Shown here piece by piece: positions 37,052 to 46,320 of a DNA stretch of 64,000 nt. The notes under the pieces are model-generated. The model was given only the letters and a program-made list of their open reading frames with translations, had not been told where the DNA came from and did no database searches. Source of the stretch: Phycicoccus sp. HDW14. GTDB taxonomy: Bacteria; Actinomycetota; Actinomycetes; Actinomycetales; Dermatophilaceae. The stretch spans positions 310,001 to 374,000 of the forward strand of contig NZ_CP049935.1 of the NCBI RefSeq assembly GCF_011383005.1, given 5' to 3'. How positions within the stretch are numbered: position 1 is the stretch's first letter; the number at the start of each line of letters is the position of its first letter. A program made the position numbers and the translations under genes.

Positions 37052-37596
37052 CGGCTCGGGTGGGCGTGCAGTGCCTCGACGACGAGCTCTCCGAGTACGC
37101 CGCCGGGCGGCTCGGCGACGAGCGCCGCGACGCCTGGGAGCACCACCTCGTCGCCTGCGAGCTGTGCCGCCACGCGGTCGGCCAGGAGCGGCGGCTGCGC
37201 GAGGCGCTGGCCGGCGCCCCCTCGATGCCCGGTGACCTGCGGGTCACCCTCCTCGCCCTCGGCCGCGGGATCGCCGCCGAGCCCCGCCCGGCCGGTGGAC
37301 CCGGCCCGCTGGCGCTGCTCGCCCCGAACGACCCGCCGTGCCACCGCAGCGCCCTGCGGGCCACCGTCGTCGCGGCCGCGGCCGGCGGGGTGGCCGCGGC
37401 GGCCGCCTGGAGCCTGACCGTCATCGGCGTCCCCGTGGCGCCGCGCCAGGGCGCCGTGCCGGGGACATCGGCCCCCGCGGTGGCCACGAGCCGACCGGCC
37501 GCGCCGCTGTCGGCGACCGTGGTCGTGCCCGTCCGGTGGACGAGTGGCCCCTCGGCGCCCGGGTCGGGCGGCCAGCGGGCAGAATCGACCCCATGA
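37048..37596 (+). CDS. rseA: Anti-sigma factor RseA-like, zinc-finger (zf-HC2)
   Basis: A 182-residue anti-sigma factor. The zinc anti-sigma motif is H33-x3-C37-x2-C40 in HHLVACELC, preceded by [23 protein letters not shown] hydrophobic Ala-rich segment (about 112-130) may anchor it in the membrane, with a Pro/Ser tail outside. It should hold SigE inactive until stress releases it. Both ends show ATGA overlaps, with sigE upstream and htrA downstream, giving strict coupling of sigma, anti-sigma and protease. Confidence 0.88.
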   Translation: MTARVGVQCLDDELSEYAAGRLGDERRDAWEHHLVACELCRHAVGQERRLREALAGAPSMPGDLRVTLLALGRGIAAEPRPAGGPGPLALLAPNDPPCHRSALRATVVAAAAGGVAAAAAWSLTVIGVPVAPRQGAVPGTSAPAVATSRPAAPLSATVVVPVRWTSGPSAPGSGGQRAESTP

Positions 37597-39040
37597 GCGA
37601 ACGGCAGCCCGGGACCGACGACTGGCAGCCGTGGGACCGGGGTGACCGCGAGGGGCCCACCGACCCGACGGCACCGGCCCCCCACCCCGGTCCGGTCGAG
37701 ACGTCCTCGCCGGCCGACGGCACGCCGGCCCCGCCCCACGCCCCCGCGCCGGTCTGGGCCACCGCCGGCACGCCGACGACCGAGCTTCCGACGTCCGCCC
37801 CCACGGCGCCGTCGCTCCCGAGCCCGCGTCCGCCGCGGCCACGACGCAGGCCTACCCGCCGATCAGCGGCTCGTGGGCCTCGGTGCCCCCCGCCCCGCCC
37901 AACCACCCGGCGACCCCGCTGTCGGCCCCCGAGCCCTCCCGCCGACGCGGCCCGGGCTGGGGCGCGCTCGTGGGCGCCACCGTCGCCGCGGCGCTTCTCG
38001 CGGGCACCGGGGGCGGCATCGTGGGCGGCTACCTCGCCGACCGGGGATCCGGCTCGTCCGGCGCACCCGTCGCCGCGCCCAGCCCGGGTGCCGGCGCCAC
38101 GACGCGTCCGCAGGGCTCCATCGCCAACATCGCGGCCAGCGCCCTCCCGAGCGTCGTCACGCTGCGGGTCGAGGGTGCCGACGGCGCCGCGACCGGCTCC
38201 GGCTGGGTCTACGACGACGCCGGGCACGTCGTGACGAACAACCACGTCGTCGCCGGCGCCGACCCCGGAGAGGACATCACCGTCGTCCTCTCCGACGGGC
38301 GCCAGGTCAAGGGCAAGGTCGTCGGGCGCGACGCCTCCTACGACCTCGCCGTCGTCAAGGTCTCCGGGGCCTCGCTCGCGGCGCTGCCCGTCGGCCGCTC
38401 GGCCGACGTCGTCGTCGGCGACCAGGTCATCGCCGTCGGGGCGCCGCTCGGGCTGGACTCCACCGTGACCAGCGGCATCGTCAGCGCCCTCGACCGCCCG
38501 GTGACGCCGGGCCAGCAGGACGACCAGTCCTACATCAACGCCATCCAGACCGACGCCGCGATCAACCCGGGCAACTCCGGGGGGCCGCTGCTCGACATGC
38601 GCGGGCAGGTCATCGGCGTCAACTCGGCGATCGCCCGGGTGCCGGGCAGCTCGATCAGCGGGCAGAGCGGCAACATCGGCGTGGGGTTCGCGATCCCCAG
38701 CGACCAGGTGGCCACGACCGTCCAGCAGCTCATCGCCGACGGCAAGGCCGAGCACCCCGTCATCGGGGTCTACCTCGACAGCGCCTACCAGGGCGAGGGC
38801 GTGCGCATCGCCGACGGCGGGCCGAACAGCTCGCCCGCGGTCAACCCCGGCGGACCGGCCGACAAGGCGGGCCTGAAGGCCGGTGACGTCATCGTGGCGT
38901 TCGAGGGCAAGCCGGTGAGCGACGACGGCGAGCTGGTCGTGAAGATCCGCGCCCGCAAGGTCGGCGACTCGGTGAAGCTGACCGTGCGTCGCGACGGCAA
39001 GGAGCGGGATGTCACCATGGTCCTCCAGGGGTCGGAGTGA
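37593..39040 (+). pseudogene. htrA: HtrA/DegP-like trypsin-PDZ serine protease (frameshifted as read; probably intact)
   Basis: About 482 residues when repaired. A long Pro/Thr-rich cytoplasmic N-terminus leads to one span (WGALVGATVAAALLAGTGGGIVGG). Then comes a trypsin-like domain with its catalytic triad: His in TNNHVVAG (codon 38243), Asp in SYDLAVVKV (38342) and Ser in NPGNSGGPL (38576). A PDZ domain with ADKAGLKAGDVIVAFEGKPV closes the protein. The frame breaks near 37817-37819; one extra C gives SLPEPASAAATTQAYPP and joins both halves. It degrades damaged envelope proteins and in mycobacteria acts in the SigE circuit. ATG overlaps the rseA stop. Confidence 0.87.
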
Positions 39041-39079
39041 CCGCGAGCGCCCCGGTGCCTTCGGAAGGGGTGTGACGCC

Positions 39080-39612
39080 GTGTTCGGCGTGAACGGTTGG
39101 GAGGTCGTCCTCCTCGCCCTCATCGCGGTGTTCGTGCTCGGCCCGGACAAGCTCCCCGAGTACGCCGCCAAGCTCGCGCACGCCATCCGGCGGCTGCGGG
39201 TGATGGCCGAGGGTGCCAAGGACCAGCTCAAGGACCAGCTCGGCCCGGAGTACGAGGACATCAACTGGCGCCAGTACGACCCGCGCCAGTACGACCCGCG
39301 CCGCATCGTCCGCGAGGCGCTGCTCGAGCCGCTCGACGAGGCCGTGGCGCCCATCCGCGGTGAGATCGACTCGGTGCGTGACGCGACCCGCCTCCGCCGG
39401 GTGCTGGGGCAGCAGGGGCGGCCGGTGCGGCCGCGGGGGCGGCGGCCGGTGCCACCGGGACGACCACCGACGGCGTGGCCGACGACGTGGTCGACGAGCC
39501 GCTGCCCTACGACGAGGTCGGCGCCGACCTCGACGCCGCCTACCAGCCGTGGCTCGCGCCGCAGGAGTTCGACCCCGGACGGCCGACTCCGTACGACACC
39601 GACGCCACCTGA
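39080..39612 (+). pseudogene. tatB: Sec-independent translocase TatB (frameshifted as read; probably intact)
   Basis: About 177 residues when repaired. The N-terminus MFGVNGWEVVLLALIAVFVLG, then PDKLPEYAAKLAHAIRRLR, is the TatB/TatA hinge structure: one span, a short hinge and an amphipathic helix. An acidic region with two QYDPR repeats follows. The frame breaks at the G run 39406-39409; one added G gives VLGAAGAAGAAAG and an acidic C-terminus ending at TGA 39610-39612. TatB forms the twin-arginine signal receptor with TatC. Its position directly behind htrA matches Rv1224. Confidence 0.85.
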
Positions 39613-39643
39613 CGCCCGGACCGCGGGGGCGGTGGGGTTCGCG

Positions 39644-40777
39644 TCAGCGACCGACGGGGGAGAGGCCCAGCGAGCGGCCGGCGAGGCCGCGCGAGCGGCT
39701 GGCCAGCCCCTTGGCGATGCCGCGAAGGGCAACTGCCGCAGGCGAGTCCGGCTCGCCGAGGACGACCGGCACCCCCTGGTCGGCGCCGACGCGCAGCCGG
39801 GTGTCGAGGGGGATCTGACCGAGCAGGGGCACCTCGGAGCCGATCGAGCGGGACAGCGACTCGGCGACCTCGCGCCCGCCGCCGGACCCGAAGATCTCCT
39901 CGCGGGTGCCGTCGGGCAGCTCGAGCCAGCTCATGTTCTCGATGACGCCGGCGAGCCGCTGGTGGGTCTGCAGCGCGATGGAGCCGGCGCGCTCGGCGAC
40001 CTCGGCCGCGGCCTGCTGCGGGGTGGTGACGACGAGGATCTCGGCGCCCGGCACGAGCTGGGCGACCGAGATCGCGATGTCGCCGGTGCCCGGGGGCAGG
40101 TCGAGGAGGAGGACGTCGAGGTCGCCCCAGAAGACGTCGGCGAGGAACTGCTGGAGGGCCCGGTGCAGCATCGGCCCGCGCCACACGACGGGCTGGTTGC
40201 CGGGCACGAACATCCCGATCGAGATGACGCGCACGTCGTGGCTGACCGGCGGCATGATCATGTCGTCGACCTGGGTCGGCTTGTGCTCGACACCGAGCAT
40301 CCGGGGGATCGAGAAGCCGTAGATGTCGGCGTCGACGACCCCGACCGACAGGCCCTCCTGCGCGAGGGAGGCGGCGAGGTTGGCCGTGACCGAGCTCTTG
40401 CCGACGCCGCCCTTGCCGGAGGCGACGGCGTAGACGCGGGTCAGCGAGCCGGGCTGGGCGAAGGGGACCTCGCGCTCGGCGGTGCCGCCGCGCAGCTTGG
40501 TCTTCAGCTCGCCGCGCTGCTCCTCGCTCATGACGCCGAGGGTGACGCTGACGTCGGTGACGCCCTCGACCTTCGAGAGGGCCGCGGTGGTGTCGCCGGT
40601 CAGCTTGTCCTTGAGCGGGCAGGCGGCCACGGTGAGGAGGATGGTGACGGCCACCCGGCCGTCGTCGTCGCAGGCGAGGTCGCCGACCATCCCGAGCTCG
40701 GTGACGGGGCGACGGATCTCGGGGTCGATGACCGTCTCGAGGGCGGCGTGGAGGGCGGCGGTGCTGACCTGCGGCAT
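39644..40777 (-). CDS. mrp: Mrp/NBP35 family Fe-S cluster carrier ATPase
   Basis: A 377-residue protein with an N-terminal MIP18/DUF59 domain (TVIDPEIRRPVTELGMV), followed by a MinD-type P-loop ATPase: the deviant Walker A ASGKGGVGKSS, VVDADIYGFSIPRMLG and LLLDLPPGTGDIAI. Mrp proteins assemble and deliver iron-sulfur clusters. The usual C-terminal CxxC scaffold pair is not apparent, as in a number of actinobacterial Mrps. A TAGACT box six bases before ATG suggests leaderless transcription. Convergent with tatB. Confidence 0.92.
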   Translation of the reverse strand: MPQVSTAALHAALETVIDPEIRRPVTELGMVGDLACDDDGRVAVTILLTVAACPLKDKLTGDTTAALSKVEGVTDVSVTLGVMSEEQRGELKTKLRGGTAEREVPFAQPGSLTRVYAVASGKGGVGKSSVTANLAASLAQEGLSVGVVDADIYGFSIPRMLGVEHKPTQVDDMIMPPVSHDVRVISIGMFVPGNQPVVWRGPMLHRALQQFLADVFWGDLDVLLLDLPPGTGDIAISVAQLVPGAEILVVTTPQQAAAEVAERAGSIALQTHQRLAGVIENMSWLELPDGTREEIFGSGGGREVAESLSRSIGSEVPLLGQIPLDTRLRVGADQGVPVVLGEPDSPAAVALRGIAKGLASRSRGLAGRSLGLSPVGR

Positions 40778-40783
40778 GCCCCG

Positions 40784-40789
40784 AGTCTA
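40784..40789 (-). promoter_or_regulatory. mrp -10 element (leaderless)
   Basis: TAGACT on the minus strand ends six bases before the mrp ATG at 40777, in the ten-base gap after the DUF1003 stop. Confidence 0.5.
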
Positions 40790-41332
40790 GGTCGGGTCCG
40801 GCCGTTCGCCGTCGTCGGCCCCGTCGTCGGCTCCCGCCACGGTGACGGCGAGCCCACGCTCCTCCATCTCGTCGAGCAGGTCGCGCAGCTCGCTGCGGAC
40901 GAAGTCGCGGGTGGCCATGTCGCGCAGGGCGATGCGCAGGGCCGCCACCTCGCGGGTGAGGAACTCGGTGTCGGCGAGGTTGCGCTCGTCGCGGGAGCGG
41001 TCCTGCTCGAGCGCCACGCGGTCGCGGTCGGCCTGCCGGTTCTGGGCGAGGAGGATGAGCGGGGCGGCGTACGAGGCCTGGAGGCTGAGCATCAGGGTGA
41101 GGAAGAGGAACGCGTAGGGGTCGAAGGCCCACGGGGTGAGGGTGTTGAAGGCGATCCACGCGGCGATGAAGATCGTCATCCCGATGAGGAACCCGGGTGT
41201 GCCCATGAAGCGGGCGAACTTCTCGGAGAGGACCCCGAAGGACTCCTCCGAGAAGGCGCTGGGCAGCGCGAAGCGCCGTCGGGTGCTCTCGCGGGGCTGG
41301 TCGATGCGGGCCCGCCGCTCGCGCTCAGCCAC
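40787..41332 (-). CDS. DUF1003 domain-containing membrane protein
   Basis: A 181-residue DUF1003 protein with two spans: FLIGMTIFIAAWIAFNTL and FLFLTLMLSLQASYAAPLIL, the second followed by the family hallmark LAQNRQADRDRVALEQDRSRDERN. The C-terminus is charged and probably coiled. The GTG start overlaps the stop of the CBS-domain gene by eight bases, so they are coupled. The pair next to mrp matches Rv1231c-Rv1232c. Function unknown. Confidence 0.88.
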   Translation of the reverse strand: MAERERRARIDQPRESTRRRFALPSAFSEESFGVLSEKFARFMGTPGFLIGMTIFIAAWIAFNTLTPWAFDPYAFLFLTLMLSLQASYAAPLILLAQNRQADRDRVALEQDRSRDERNLADTEFLTREVAALRIALRDMATRDFVRSELRDLLDEMEERGLAVTVAGADDGADDGERPDPT

Positions 41333-42620
41333 GCGTCACCTCGGTGTGGGCGACGACGTCGTGCCGCTCCTCGCGCCAGTCGTCGGGAAGGATGTGGTCG
41401 AGCACGTCGTCGACGGTGACCGCACCGAGCAGGTGCCCCTCCTCGTCGACGACCGGCATGCCGACGAGGTCGTAGGTGGCGAGCATCCGGGTCACCTGGC
41501 CGAGGCTGGCGGTGGGCGGCAGCGGCTCGACGTCCTTGTCGATGATCCCGCCGACCGCGGCGTGCGGCGGCTCGCGCAGCAGCCGCTGGATGTGGACGAT
41601 GCCGAGGAACTTGCCGGTGGGTGTCTCGAGCGGCGGGCGGCAGACGAAGACGGTGCAGGCCAGCGCGGTCGAGAGCTCCTGGCGCCGGACGACGGCCAGC
41701 GCCTCGGCGATCGAGGCCTCGGGCCCGAGGATGACCGGCTCGGTGGTCATCAGGCCACCGGCGGTGTTCTCGTCGTAGGTGAGGAGGCGGCGCAGGTCGG
41801 CGGCCTCGTCGGGCTGCATCTTCGCGAGCAGCTCCTCCTGGCGCTCCGGCGGCAGCTCGGAGAGCAGGTCGGCGGCGTCGTCGGGCTCCATCGCCTCGAG
41901 GACGTCGGCGGCGCGGGAGACCTCGAGGCCGACGAGGATCTCGACCTGGTCGTCCTCGGGCAGCTCCTCGATGACGTCGGCGAGCCGCTCGTCGGCGAGG
42001 GCGGCGGCGACCTCGGCCCGCCGCTGCGGGGTGAGGTCGTGGATGACCTCGGCGAGGTCGGCGGGCTTGAGGTCCTCGTAGGTCTCCAGGAGGCGGGCGG
42101 CGCCCTGGCCCTCGCTCGCGTCGCGGATGCCGCGGACGTCCTCGATGGGCGCGACGAAGGTCTCGCCGCGACGACGGCCGATGCCGAGCCGTCCGGGGCG
42201 CGAGGCGGAGAGGCGGACGGCGGCGCGGGTGACGCCCCAACCGCGCGGGCCGAGCTGCTCGATGCCGATGTCCTGCACGGTGGCGCCGACGACGTCACCG
42301 GAGTCGACGCGCACCTGGACCTCGCGCTCGAAGAGCTCGGCGACGACGAGGGTCTCGTTGGGTCGCTGCTCGAAGCGGCGCATGTTGACCAGGCCGGTCG
42401 TGATGACCTGGCCGCCCTCGACGCTCGTGACCCGGGTCATCGGGACGAAGACGCGGCGGCGGCCGGGCACCTCGACGACGAGGCCGATGACGCGCGGGCG
42501 GCTGCGGCTGGCGCTGAAGGTGACGACGACGTCGCGGACGCGGCCGACCTTGTCACCGAGCGGGTCGAAGACGTCCAGCTCGGACAGGCGGCCGACGAAG
42601 GCGCGGGTCGGCGTGCTCAC
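41325..42620 (-). CDS. PRC-barrel / MgtE-N / CBS-domain protein without a channel
   Basis: A 431-residue soluble protein. Residues 1-170 contain two PRC-barrel-like units (GDKVGRVRDVVVTFSAS and GDVVGATVQDIGIEQLG). Residues about 190-290 are an MgtE intracellular N domain of acidic helical repeats (DVIEELPEDDQVEILV, EAMEPDDAADLLSELP). Residues about 295-415 are two CBS motifs (MTTEPVILGPEASIAEALAV, TYDLVGMPVVDEEGHLLGAV). The membrane channel domain of MgtE is absent, so it may sense Mg2+ or nucleotides and act on another protein, perhaps its DUF1003 partner (inference). GTG start with a TAGCCT box seven bases upstream. Confidence 0.85.
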   Translation of the reverse strand: MSTPTRAFVGRLSELDVFDPLGDKVGRVRDVVVTFSASRSRPRVIGLVVEVPGRRRVFVPMTRVTSVEGGQVITTGLVNMRRFEQRPNETLVVAELFEREVQVRVDSGDVVGATVQDIGIEQLGPRGWGVTRAAVRLSASRPGRLGIGRRRGETFVAPIEDVRGIRDASEGQGAARLLETYEDLKPADLAEVIHDLTPQRRAEVAAALADERLADVIEELPEDDQVEILVGLEVSRAADVLEAMEPDDAADLLSELPPERQEELLAKMQPDEAADLRRLLTYDENTAGGLMTTEPVILGPEASIAEALAVVRRQELSTALACTVFVCRPPLETPTGKFLGIVHIQRLLREPPHAAVGGIIDKDVEPLPPTASLGQVTRMLATYDLVGMPVVDEEGHLLGAVTVDDVLDHILPDDWREERHDVVAHTEVTRG

Positions 42621-42627
42621 GGCTGAC

Positions 42628-42633
42628 AGGCTA
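42628..42633 (-). promoter_or_regulatory. -10 element of the CBS/DUF1003 operon (leaderless)
   Basis: TAGCCT on the minus strand ends seven bases before GTG 42620. Confidence 0.5.
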
Positions 42634-42668
42634 GCCGCCGGTGGGCCGCGGGTCCGTGCTCCGGTGGC

Positions 42669-43241
42669 TCAGGGAGTCGTGTTGCGCCGGGCCCGGGCCC
42701 GACCGCGCCAGTGCCACGGGCGCCAGCGGGTGGTGGCCGGGCCGGCCGGGCGCACGGGGGCGGCGCCGGAGCCGTCCTCGTAGTGGCCGGGGGACTCGAC
42801 GGGCCGGCCGTGCGGGGTGACGACGTGGATGGTGCAGCCCTGGCGCCAGCGCTCGACGACGTCGCCGGTCGCGTTGAGGCGCTCGGGGCGCAGGACCTCG
42901 GCGGCGGCCTCCCACTCGGGGGAGCCGGTGGCCAGCTCCTCGGCGGTCGCGCGCATCGTCAGGAGCCGGCCGCCGGAGTCCTTGCTGCGCAGGATCACCT
43001 CGACCTGGGTGGGGAGCCAGGGGAGGGACTGCTCGCCGGGTCCGGAGACGACGTAGGCCGCCGGGCCGGTGCCGCGGGAGTCGCCGTCGTCGTGCCAGGC
43101 GTGCCACACCGGATGGGTCCCGCCGCCGGGGACGTGGATCCAGAGCAGGCCGGACTTGCTCGCCGCCTCGTGGACGAGGCGCGTGACGTCGGGTCCCGCG
43201 GACGGGTCCGGTGCGGGGTCGGGCGCGGCCTCCTCGGGCAT
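42669..43241 (-). CDS. Conserved hypothetical protein
   Basis: A 190-residue soluble protein with no named domain that I recognise. Residues about 15-140 form a compact region (LVHEAASKSGLLWIHVPGGG, QVEVILRSKDSGGRLLTMRA) that alternates strands and helices; the last 25 residues are Arg-rich. Similar proteins occur singly in many actinobacteria. ATG 43241 has an AAGAGT box six bases upstream, and the open reading extending to 43397 is non-conserved. It is divergent from the DUF222-HNH gene across 140 bp. Confidence 0.6.
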   Translation of the reverse strand: MPEEAAPDPAPDPSAGPDVTRLVHEAASKSGLLWIHVPGGGTHPVWHAWHDDGDSRGTGPAAYVVSGPGEQSLPWLPTQVEVILRSKDSGGRLLTMRATAEELATGSPEWEAAAEVLRPERLNATGDVVERWRQGCTIHVVTPHGRPVESPGHYEDGSGAAPVRPAGPATTRWRPWHWRGRARARRNTTP

Positions 43242-43381
43242 GTCCGCACTCTTCCACACGGGGGCGTGGTGCTGGCCGGTGCGCGGGATCCGTCGTCCAC
43301 AGGTGGCGGGTTTCGAGGGGTTGTCCACAGGGCGACGGTTCCGTCTGGGCGGGGGTCGGTGGACGGTGGGAGAGTGGCGGC

Positions 43382-44762
43382 ATGGCAACGGGGACAACCG
43401 AACTCGCGGAGCGACGCTCCACGCTCAGGGCTGCCCGGGACGCGCTGTTGGGGTTCGGGGGGTGCTCTCGGCGGCGTCCGGTGCGGAGCTGTGCGAGCTG
43501 CTGTCGGTGGTCGACGAGGTCGCGGCCCTGAGCGCGGCCGCCCGGGTGTCGATCGCGGTGGAGGCCGTAAGTCGGGGTGAGGTGGCCGGTGCGGGGGTGC
43601 AGGCCTGGCTGTGCGAGAACGCGCCGTCCCTGCGCCAGGGCGGGGCGGCCGCGGTCGCCCGCATCGCCGTCGACGTCGTGGCCTCCGGCTCGTCCTCGGG
43701 TCGGGGCGTCGGGCCGGATGAGGAGTCCCCGCTCGGTCTGGTCTGGGCGGCGGTCCGGGACGGGAGCCTCGGGGCCGGCACGGCGTGCGCGGTGCTGCGT
43801 GAGGCGGCCCGCCTCGAGCCGGTCCTGCGGCCCGAGGCGCGGCCCACCGTCACCGAGGCGCTCGTCGACCTGACCGTCGCCCACGGGACGACGATGATGC
43901 GCCGGCTGCGCCCGAGGCTCGTCGCGCAGTACGGGCAGCGTGGCGAGCTCGACGACCTCCACCGGCGGCTGAGTCCGCCGCCCGGCTGTCGATGCCGCGC
44001 ATCGAGTCCGGTGGCCTCACGGAGTACCAGCTCTGGATGACCCCCGAGCAGGCGGCGACGCTGGAGGCGGCCATCGGGCCCCTCTCGGCGCCGGCGCCCA
44101 ACGCGGAGACGGGGGAGCGCGACCTGCGCACGGCCGGGCAGCGCCGGGTCGAGGCGCTGACGGAGGTGTGCCGCGTCGCGAGCGGTCCGGAGTCCTCCGA
44201 CACCCGGGGTGCGGCCACCACGCTGCACGTGACGATGAGCCTGGGCGACCTCCAGCGGGTCACCGGTGCCGGTGAGGTCCTCGACTCCGTGGCCGAGGGC
44301 ACCCTCGTCGGGCCCGAAGCACTGCGGCGGCTGGCCTGTGACGCGGCACTGGTCCCGCACGTGCTCGGCAGCGCCGACGAGCCGCTGACCGTGGGCCGCC
44401 TCGTGCGGCTGTTCACCCGTGCCCACCGCCGCCATCTGCGCCTTCGCGACCGAGGGTGCACCTTCCCCGGATGCACCGCGCCGGCCGCGTGGGCCCGCGC
44501 CCACCATGTCCGGCACTGGGTCGACGGCGGCCGCACGGACGTCACGAACGCCGCGCTCCTGTGCCAGCGCCACCACACGACCGTCCATCGCCGGAGGCTC
44601 TGGGCCACGGTGCGCGAGCGACCCGACGAGCACGGCCGGTACGTCGTGTGGGACCTGTCCGACGGCTCCTACGACCGCGGTCTGGCCGCCCTCATGTCGC
44701 ACGGCCCGTCACCGAACCGCCGGCCCCTCGACGGCGACCACCAAACCACCCCTGCCGCCTGA
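43382..44762 (+). pseudogene. DUF222-HNH endonuclease family protein (two frameshifts as read)
   Basis: About 460 residues when repaired. The N-terminal two thirds are a DUF222 region (LSVVDEVAALSAAARVSIAV, QAWLCENAPSLRQGGAA); the C-terminus is an HNH domain: RDRGCTFPGCTAP, ARAHHVRHWVDGGRTD and LCQRHHTTVH, with both zinc-binding cysteines and the catalytic histidines. The frame breaks at the G run 43457-43462 and near 43974-43976; one added base at each reads through as LGFGGVLSAAS and LSPAARLSMPRIE. These proteins are multicopy in actinobacterial genomes, with unproven function. A long gap with inverted repeats follows. Confidence 0.78.
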
Positions 44763-45013
44763 CCGCCCGCGCCCCGACCCGTCCGGATCGGCCGCCGATG
44801 AGTGGACGCCTGCCCGGTGCCCGACATGTCTTCGGTCCATGACGGGCACCACTCGACGCTCGCCCACCAGGTCGGGTCCGGCTGCGCGAGCATCCTGAGC
44901 AGAGGGGGACGTGTCACCGTGGCCCTCGTCGTGGGCGGCGCCGCCGTGCGCGGCATTCAGTCACCCGAGCCCTCCATCCGCCGGTGCCCCACATGAGCTC
45001 AGCCGGCGACGGT

Positions 45014-45098
45014 GCGGTGATGCACGACGCGGCACATGGGCCGCGCCCTGCATCACCGCGATGCACCGCGGACGATGGACCGCGCTCGGTGCATCGCG
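45014..45098. repeat. Two abutting inverted repeats built on GATGCA/TGCATC
   Basis: Bases 45014-45024 (GCGGTGATGCA) are exactly inverted at 45049-45059, with an inner GCGGC/GCCGC pair. Bases 45057-45068 (CGCGATGCACCG) are exactly inverted at 45087-45098. The two elements overlap by three bases. They may be an operator, an RNA structure or the remains of a mobile palindrome. Confidence 0.6.
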
Positions 45099-45185
45099 CG
45101 GCCACTGGGTCATGCCGCTCCGGGGAGGTCCATGTTCCAGGTGGTCCGCGTGAAGGGGCCGGTCGTGTCATGGACTCGGTGCAAG

Positions 45186-45208
45186 GCTGTCTCCTGAACG
45201 GAGGCAGC
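45186..45208 (+). promoter_or_regulatory. Hairpin sequestering the ribosome binding site of the 45210 gene
   Basis: GCTGTCTCC pairs with GGAGGCAGC across the loop TGAAC, with one U-G pair. The right arm contains the GGAGG ribosome site, and the start codon follows one base later. The stem would block initiation unless melted or unwound. Confidence 0.5.
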
Positions 45209-45209
45209 G

Positions 45210-45707
45210 ATGTGGTCACAACCCAGCGTGGGCAAGGTGTGGGACTGGCTGCTGCTCGGCCTGCTGTCGCCGATCGTGCTCCTCCTGGGTGTGGGTCTCC
45301 CCGCTGACTGGGCGCAGCACAACGGCAAGGCCCTGAAGGGATCCGCGACAGTCACCAGCACAGAGACAACCCGCGGAGGCGAGGTCGCCGTCGTGGAGGT
45401 CCGTAGCGTCTCTGGGGAGGTCGTTGCCAGCGACCAGGAGGTCAATGGCGAGGCACCCCATCGGGTGGGCGCCACGTTCCCGGTGGACTACCTCGCACCG
45501 GACGGCGCCGGCGACACCCAGGTCTACGTCGCCGGGCACGATCCGTTCGCCACGAACCTGCTCGTCTTCGCGCTCGTGCTCGTCCCGTGGATGACTTCCC
45601 TCGCGTTCGCGGGCGGCCGCATGGCTGGGATGACCAGAGCCTGGCGGCGAGGCCGCCCGGGCCGGCCGCAGCGGTACTCGGCGGGGCGCGGGTACATCGA
45701 TGACTGA
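45210..45707 (+). CDS. Two-span membrane protein (DUF3592-like)
   Basis: A 165-residue protein with an N-terminal span (WDWLLLGLLSPIVLLLGVGL), an extracytoplasmic domain of about 75 residues rich in beta strands (VTSTETTRGGEVAVVEVRSV), and a second span (NLLVFALVLVPWMTSLAFAG) before a basic tail. The span-barrel-span plan resembles DUF3592 proteins, which have unknown function. It has a GGAGG ribosome site inside a hairpin. It is slightly lower in GC than the surrounding core genes, in keeping with an accessory location. Confidence 0.6.
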   Translation: MWSQPSVGKVWDWLLLGLLSPIVLLLGVGLPADWAQHNGKALKGSATVTSTETTRGGEVAVVEVRSVSGEVVASDQEVNGEAPHRVGATFPVDYLAPDGAGDTQVYVAGHDPFATNLLVFALVLVPWMTSLAFAGGRMAGMTRAWRRGRPGRPQRYSAGRGYIDD

Positions 45708-45794
45708 GTCCCGGCAGTCATCCGCTCCTGCCGCGGAGCCGGTCCGACCGTGCCGCAGCGGAACGCTCGGTCCGGGGCTGGCATGCTCGTGCCC

Positions 45795-46202
45795 ATGACG
45801 CCGGAGGGGCCACGATCCCTGCTCGAGCAGGTCGTCGGTGCCGTCGTCGGAGGGGCCGCAGAGGTCGAGTGGGTGGAACCCGGTGATGGGTGGACAGCGC
45901 ACGTGCGGCTGCACGGCGCCGGGGGGCGCCTCAGCCATGTGCTGACCTCGCCCGAGGTGCAGGAGGCACGGTTCGACGTGCCTCCGTGCAGCGTCGTCAT
46001 CGTCACGACCACCGATGAGGACGAGGTGCTCGAGGCGCTGGCGAAGCTCGCTCGGGCGGCCCTGGAGTACTCACGGGGTGGCGGCCAGGTGGAGCGTGCA
46101 CGAGGGGTCTTCGGTACCCGCCCGGTCCTCGTCCTGCGCACCGAGGACGGTGAGTGGCGGATCGGGAAGCGGAGCGCCTCGATCCCGTACCAGCGGCTCT
46201 AG
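45795..46202 (+). CDS. Hypothetical protein
   Basis: A 135-residue soluble acidic protein without a domain I recognise. It reads as strands and helices (EVEWVEPGDGWTAHVRLHGA, CSVVIVTTTDEDEVLEALAK) with a conserved-looking EDGEWRIGKRS near the end. ATG 45795 is preferred to ATG 45783 because a CATGCT box ends seven bases before it. It lies between two other small genes of unknown function. Confidence 0.5.
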   Translation: MTPEGPRSLLEQVVGAVVGGAAEVEWVEPGDGWTAHVRLHGAGGRLSHVLTSPEVQEARFDVPPCSVVIVTTTDEDEVLEALAKLARAALEYSRGGGQVERARGVFGTRPVLVLRTEDGEWRIGKRSASIPYQRL

Positions 46203-46320
46203 GCATCCGCTCCTGCCGCCCCGAGCGAGGAGCGACGCCGTGGCCTGCGCACACGCGCCCTCATCTACCGCGGGTGGCCGATACCCGCGTGGTGCTCGTC
46301 GTGGGTGGGACGATGCCGGC

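Larger units (their letters stand above)
44763..45209. other. 447-bp gap with no gene
   Basis: I see no supported gene between the HNH gene and the 45210 gene. The right half holds two long inverted repeats (45014-45059 and 45057-45098) and a hairpin around the downstream ribosome binding site (45186-45208). Confidence 0.7.

Noticed and set aside
43382..44762. Homing or mobile endonuclease inserted in the chromosome
   Set aside because: DUF222-HNH proteins are ordinary multicopy actinobacterial genes; I see no target duplication, intron or intein boundary.
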